A stretch of DNA of 64,000 bases. Origin: Pocillopora verrucosa (Eukaryota > Cnidaria > Anthozoa > Scleractinia > Pocilloporidae). The translations under genes were made by a program, and so were the position numbers. Within the stretch, counting starts at the first letter, position 1; each line of letters begins with the position of its first letter. The stretch spans positions 5,549,192 to 5,613,191 of the forward strand of contig NC_089322.1 of assembly GCF_036669915.1 (NCBI RefSeq), in the 5' to 3' direction. Below the pieces are notes generated by a model. It was given only the letters and a program-made list of their open reading frames with translations, was not told the origin of the DNA and did no database searches. Positions 58,961 to 64,000 of the stretch are shown in pieces.

Positions 58961-60879
58961 TAACCAAATGGATAAAAGACAGAAAATATCTTAGGCAGCC
59001 AATGGGCGCTCAGAGTAGTTGAATGTTGAGTGTGTATACCTATGGCAAAAATAACATGAATGACCAACTCACCATTGTTTTTTTTTTTCATATCTCATCA
59101 GTTTATAAACTGACATTTAAGTTTTCTAGACCAAGCACAGTGCAATGACAGGTAAAACCAGTGCAATCCTGCATTACTTGTGACTTTCATTTGAAAGTTA
59201 CAGAAGGCAAGATAACTTTAAAGCAATGTAAATCTCCAATTACCCTTTCAGTACTCATAATTTTTATTTTCACAGACACTGAACACGTTCTTTTTGGGCT
59301 TAGGATTTTACAATTCTATAACCCAGTGAGAAAAAAAGTCTAAACAATCACAATTGATGTCAAAGATTCCATGCTGTTTTTGTCTTGCAGATTGCTGAAA
59401 TTAAAAAAACACAATAAAACAGTAATAATTGAAATGATGACATCATTTCTGCAAAATTACAGTTCATAATAATTTTGTTTCAAAGTCATGCAAGCCTACA
59501 TTAAGTAGGAAGATATTACCATTCTTTGATTTAAAATACACAAAACAATAAAAGGGATGAATAATGTCAATTGAAATAATTCAGAGTCTTTGATTGAGAA
59601 TATGATACAGCCATCAAAACAATGTGTGAAAAATGCATACTACTGGCAATGGTACTTGTTTAATGGAAAATGTTGTGCTAATGTACAGTGTAGATGAGCC
59701 ATTCAACAATATTGACTAAAAGAACAAAAGTGTAGCAAATTTAGTAGAGGGGTGTATACCTTCTAACTCTCAATCCACGTATAAAGAAACTAAGAACGTT
59801 TATCATTTCAAGTACACAATTTCCTTTTAATAAAGTTCCAAACCAAACTTAAACTGACACATTGACATTTTGAAGGAGCTGTTCCAGGGATATCTAAGGT
59901 TGTTTTAAAGAATGATAATGTGAAGTTAATCTCAAGATCTATCTTGCTATTGTTAGTGGTGCCAATGATGTTTCAATACATGAGAAGATAGCGATGATGG
60001 CTGAAGACTGGAAAGATAACCATGGATTGAAACTCATGAAAAGCTAGAAAAATTTATGCTTCATTTTACAAGATGTACAAACTGCTGAGCTGCTCCTGTA
60101 AGACAAGTATGATGACAACCTGTTCACAATCACTCTCCCCCCTTCCCCAGTTGAAGAAAAAGAGCAACATATTACAACTATATTCAACCAAACTGATAAA
60201 TTACATCAGACATTCAGGCAGTCATATGTTTGCATGGTTATGAAAACACAGTAAAATTAAACCTACCATGCTCCTCTTTTGCCATCATAACTCAATGAAG
60301 CAGTTCTGTGAAGTTCACAGATTTGATACATATGTTCGATCAGTTATAGTAATAGGAACATTCATTGGTGGTTGGAGAAAAGTAATTATGTAAATTGAAT
60401 GCTTTGATTTACATTCTTTCTTGGTTAAACAATTTTCAACCTTTTATTTTTTCATTTTCCTTTGTTTCATATTGAGATATAGAATATAAAGCAAAGGAAA
60501 ACAAAATTATATTGACATGAAACCTAGATAAAATGGAACCACAGAACACTGGTACACATGAGGGAAATCACCAATTAGTGGAGGGCAATGTCACATGAGT
60601 TTCTATATACTCATTACGAAATATCAATGAAACTACAACTAAGATTTACTGCAATTCATTGACAGCACATATCTCCCAAGAAATAACATTAAGCCATCCA
60701 TGTACCCAATAAATTTATTTTTAAAGTAGTTATTTGCTATTTATAAGCATATAATTATATCAGTGTCGGCAACATTCAGTGTACATAATACCCATACATG
60801 GATCTTTGTTGCCTAGTGTTTGCTTGTAGGTAATACAAATATGACAATATAAATTGAAAATCATTTCCTTAACTGTTAA

Positions 60880-61304
60880 CCCTTTAACCCATTAGGATTG
60901 ACAAGTACCATATTTCTTGCAGCAGTATCACCCCTGAGGCAAATGTAAAGGGACTTCACTGTCAACTAACAAAGCTCTTGGTGGTTGAAAAAATTCTGCT
61001 TATTAGTAACAGAGGAAATGTATAGAGAACAGTGTGGAGAATTTTCATACTGATATAGGGGTAAAAACAGTGAGCTGTATCAATTGGAATTTACATAATG
61101 ACTCTTAACCCATTAACTCTCAGAAGTGATTAACACAAAACTTCTCCCTGTAATATCCATACATTAATCAGGAAACAGGTAATGAGAATATTCAAACTCA
61201 TCAGGTAGAAGCTGCTATCTTGATCTAGTACCTAATTTACAAGGAAATGTGAAGAAGCTAAAGGGGAGAATTAACAATCAGATCTTGGGAGTTAAAGGGT
61301 TAAA
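60880..61304 (-). mobile_element. Abutting MITEs M1 and M3, both reverse
   Basis: M1 reverse at about 60880-61075 and M3 reverse at about 61105-61304 (cattaactctcagaagtgat to ttgggagttaaagggttaa). They lie downstream of RD3, possibly within its 3' UTR. Between 61305 and 61827 nothing else is recognised. Confidence 0.7.
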
Positions 61305-61827
61305 GCAAAATTTATCACAAATAAGATGACCAAGACTTCACAGAAAAAAATCAAGTTGACCAGTAAATAGTGATATCTTTACAAAAACAAAATATTCATC
61401 CACAGGACTCTATTAAAACATAAATAACAATACTCTCATGACTCAGACAGTCCTGTAATAAATAAATAATTTTGTTACCACCACAAAAGCAATTTTATGA
61501 TCACCTTAATTTTTGATGCATGTACACTGCCAATTCTATTCCCTTTTGATATGATATAAAAATCTTTGAGCCAATGGAAGAGGTAAAACAAATATATCAA
61601 AGAATGGCACCTATCGCAGTCAACAGCACTATATCAAAATATTTGCAAAAGGCATTGTTGTAGGTTTAGGTATGTTTCTTTAAATAAATCTACCTCAATA
61701 GTTAATCAAATACTTCCTTGAAGAATTGGGTTACACGAAAAAGAGGCACGATTTTACGGATCACCATTAACAGTCACAGATAACCGAACGACAATATACT
61801 ATCAACATTGAACATCGAAGTAAGCAG

Positions 61828-62412
61828 TTATACAGACATATTTAGTTCTCTCGAACGGGAGAAGTCAGACATACTTTTCACTCGCCTTGGTTCAGGACGT
61901 TCTTGAAGTTCAAGGTCGTCTGTAGCTGGGTACACTTTCCCTGATGTGTGGTTCGATAAGGTTCTTAACTGCGACATGCTACGCGTTAACCATCGAAATG
62001 TCGACTCCTCGCTATGTTGCGATCTCTCTAACAAATGCTTATCGATTATACACCGCATAACTTGGGGTATCTCTTTAACGTCTCGCGGTATACCTTCAAC
62101 AATACCTCTGAACTCGGAAATTACGTTCCCGCTGTCCTCGGGTCGAACTTTTGAGGCTAACTCCTCAAGAGCAAGGCGCTCCATCTGAGGAATTTCAAAC
62201 GATTTTTGAGGCGTCGATATGAGCCAAGAATAGTCCGCTATGTTCGCCATTCTCTTCTTTTCTCTTTCCCCTTCTCGGTTAATCCTCTCGATCTCTTTGA
62301 TTTGACACTCCAACTCCATCATCAACGCCTCGCAAACTACATCAGAATCTGCCTTTGCCGGCGGCGAATCTCTCGATTTGAGCTTAAGCCCAAGGCTTGT
62401 TAACGATACCAT
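61828..62412 (-). CDS. RD3: RD3-like protein (retinal degeneration 3 family)
   Basis: A single-exon frame of 194 residues, the same length class as human RD3 (195). Vertebrate RD3 binds retinal membrane guanylate cyclases, represses their basal activity and helps move them to the outer segment. Shared with human RD3: an N-terminal coiled coil containing EALMMELECQIKEIER (human ETLMMELTGQMREAER), then DYSWLISTP at 60-68 (human DYSWLASTP), MERLALEELASKV (human IERLQLEDVCVKI), and a C-terminal PEPRRVKSMSDF-like segment (human SWSMPEF). The start ATG at 62412 gives a short MVSLTSLGLKLK lead. The partner in a cnidarian would presumably be a receptor guanylate cyclase, which is inference. RD3 versus an RD3L-like paralog cannot be settled here. 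Confidence 0.9.
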   Translation of the reverse strand: MVSLTSLGLKLKSRDSPPAKADSDVVCEALMMELECQIKEIERINREGEREKKRMANIADYSWLISTPQKSFEIPQMERLALEELASKVRPEDSGNVISEFRGIVEGIPRDVKEIPQVMRCIIDKHLLERSQHSEESTFRWLTRSMSQLRTLSNHTSGKVYPATDDLELQERPEPRRVKSMSDFSRSRELNMSV

Positions 62413-62643
62413 CTGTGTATGTTTTGTTCGTCGGTGTCACTTGCTAGTTTCAAATAGTAATGGGCTGATTTCACCGCAATTTGACCGAGAAGAAGGTAAT
62501 AGAATGTTACTTATCAACGTCATTATGGTAGCCAAAACAGCTGATAGCGCGCGCTGATTGGTGCATTTTTGAAAATTAGTTTCCAGTCTCTAGAGTAACA
62601 AGTTTACTTTAAAATTACATTTGAAATTCTAATTTATTTCCGA
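62413..62643 (-). promoter_or_regulatory. RD3 upstream region
   Basis: A 231-bp stretch between the RD3 start codon and the palindromic element. It includes a CCAAT-box-like attgg (plus strand, near 62558) and a gcgcgcgctg CpG cluster near 62546. No TATA box is placed convincingly. Promoter role is inferred from position only. Confidence 0.35.
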
Positions 62644-63911
62644 TGTCACAGTGATATGTGTACCCCCGTGATATGTGTACCCCCGCACACATATCACTAG
62701 TGATATGTGTACCCCCTCCAAGATGGCGGCCAGTGATATGTGTATCCCCCACCCCCCTCCCCTCCAAAAAATAAATAATTACGGCTAACTTGTGTTAATG
62801 GACGCAAATCGTTCACTGAACCATCTTCCACAATCAGAACTGTAAAGACACGACTCGCGAGTCCGACAGTTCTTATGGGCCAGTAGCAAACATCAAACAA
62901 TCTATTGGAAATATAAAGGAATCGAAATTGTCATTTAAACAAAAATATATCTTAGGGATTCACATATCACTGGTGACTACAATCGTATCGGCTTTGTCGC
63001 CTGTCTAGCACTGAAATTACTTGCTACTAGCTCCTTTACTGGCTAGTACGTAAGTGCATGAAATATTTCACCAACTGACAGCAATTTTTATTGATTCCCA
63101 ATCATATGTGTCATTGACAAATTTAAAAAGTACACAGACGACATCGTACTAGCCAGGGGATACGTATATCACTGAGATCTCTCGTTCAGTGATATGTGTA
63201 TCCTCAACATATCTCGGGGTTACGCATATCGCGGAAATCGTAGTAAGTGATATGTGTATCCCTTGGTAAAGCAAGCGCTGTTGTCTTTCTAGCAAATTAC
63301 TAGCTAAGCTTATATATGGCTAGTAAGTGTATTATTGATTCCAAATTGACAGACGACAGCGAGTTAGTCAGGGGATACACATATCACTGCGATCGCCGTT
63401 CAGTGATATGTGTATCCCCAATACATCTTGGGGATACAATGTGGATACGCATATCGCGGGCAATAGCAGTCAATATGTGTATCCCTTGGTAAAGCAAGCG
63501 CTTTTGTCTGTCCAGCAAATTACTACCTAAGCTTATATATGGCTAGTAAGTGTATTATTGATTCCAAATTGACAGACGACAGCGAGTTAGTCAGGGGATA
63601 CACATATCACTGCGATCGCCGTTCAGTGATATGTGTATCCCCAATACATCTTGGGGATACAATGTGGATACGCATATCGCGGCAATCGCAGTCAATATGT
63701 GTATCCCTTGGTAAAGCAAGCGCTTTTGTCTGTCCAGCAAATTACTAGCTAAGCTTATATATGTCTATGGGGCACATGTTTTCTTTGAAGCTCTAAAAGG
63801 CCCGGGTGCAAAGCTTCAGTGTTTTGTGTATCCCTACCAGGGGTACACATATCACTAGTGATATGTGTGCGGGGGTACACATATCACGGGGGTACACATA
63901 TCACTGTGACA
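62644..63911. mobile_element. Palindrome-rich DNA element with 72-bp terminal inverted repeats
   Basis: Ends are perfect 72-bp inverted repeats (62644-62715 and 63840-63911), starting TGTCACAG. Each end has two direct copies of tgatatgtgtaccccc and a 22-bp perfect palindrome centred on cactag/tg. About twenty exact or variant copies of gtgatatgtgtaycccc occur inside, in both orientations. Flanked by ccga (62640-62643 and 63912-63915), a possible 4-bp target duplication. No coding capacity. Probably a non-autonomous transposon whose repeated 16-mer is the transposase binding site. Confidence 0.8.
63265..63760 (+). repeat. Tandem repeat, period 222-223 bp, with perfect hairpins
   Basis: The landmark ggtaaagcaagcgct occurs at 63265, 63488 and 63710. 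Each full unit holds a 19-bp perfect stem (63371-63389 with 63401-63419; 63594-63612 with 63624-63642) around an 11-base loop, and a conserved gcttatatatggctagtaag. A degenerate earlier unit is visible at about 63000-63264. The array is internal to the element above. Confidence 0.85.
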
Positions 63912-64000
63912 CCGAACGTTTGTAGGTTAACATATGTATGTCTTTAAATATGCTATTTAAATATGTTCCTTTGAACAGAATTTGTGATAAGTAATGAAAT

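Noticed and set aside
62644-63911. Possible CRISPR array because of repeated 16-mers
   Set aside because: Repeats are in both orientations, unevenly spaced, and sit inside terminal inverted repeats of an animal genome. A transposon explains them.

Overview
The window looks like nuclear DNA of an anthozoan cnidarian, most likely a stony coral. It is AT-rich, has short exons separated by repeat-filled introns, and its four recognisable genes are animal genes (FANCD2, CCDC9, glutaredoxin, RD3). It also carries small TTAA-ended repeats of a kind I associate with coral genomes. The coral call is inference; the animal call is firm.

Layout. 576-20325 (minus): FANCD2, 36 coding exons traced in continuous phase from the ATG, with the last part running off the left edge. 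20326-20538: a short head-to-head promoter. 20539-23444 (plus): CCDC9, with a 5' UTR exon and a single coding exon. 26820-27652 (minus): a two-exon dithiol glutaredoxin. 29825-32870: broken mobile DNA and gene relics, including a LINE piece joined to an internally deleted Ty3/gypsy provirus-like element. 33027-58960: a tandem array of an unrecognised membrane-anchored protein gene. Copy A (five exons, 643 aa) and copy B (five exons, 644 aa) are intact, unit C is dead, and at least three relics of a second, diverged subfamily lie between them. 61828-62412 (minus): an RD3-like gene in one exon. 62644-63911: an unusual palindromic element with 72-bp perfect terminal inverted repeats, 231 bp upstream of RD3.

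The array is the most interesting part. Its copies serve as each other's empty sites, so several insertions can be dated and bounded by comparison inside this window: a 244-bp hairpin with an 8-bp target duplication in unit C only, an 89-bp hairpin with a 9-bp duplication in a relic, a 2.8-kb foldback in intron 4 of copy A only, and a TTAA-flanked MITE shared by A and B but not C. The encoded protein has a short cytosolic tail, one membrane segment, many N-glycosylation sequons, a furin-like RSRR site and a tryptophan-rich end. I could not assign it to a family.

There is no sign that the genes form a pathway. FANCD2 and CCDC9 probably share a promoter. The rest are neighbours only.
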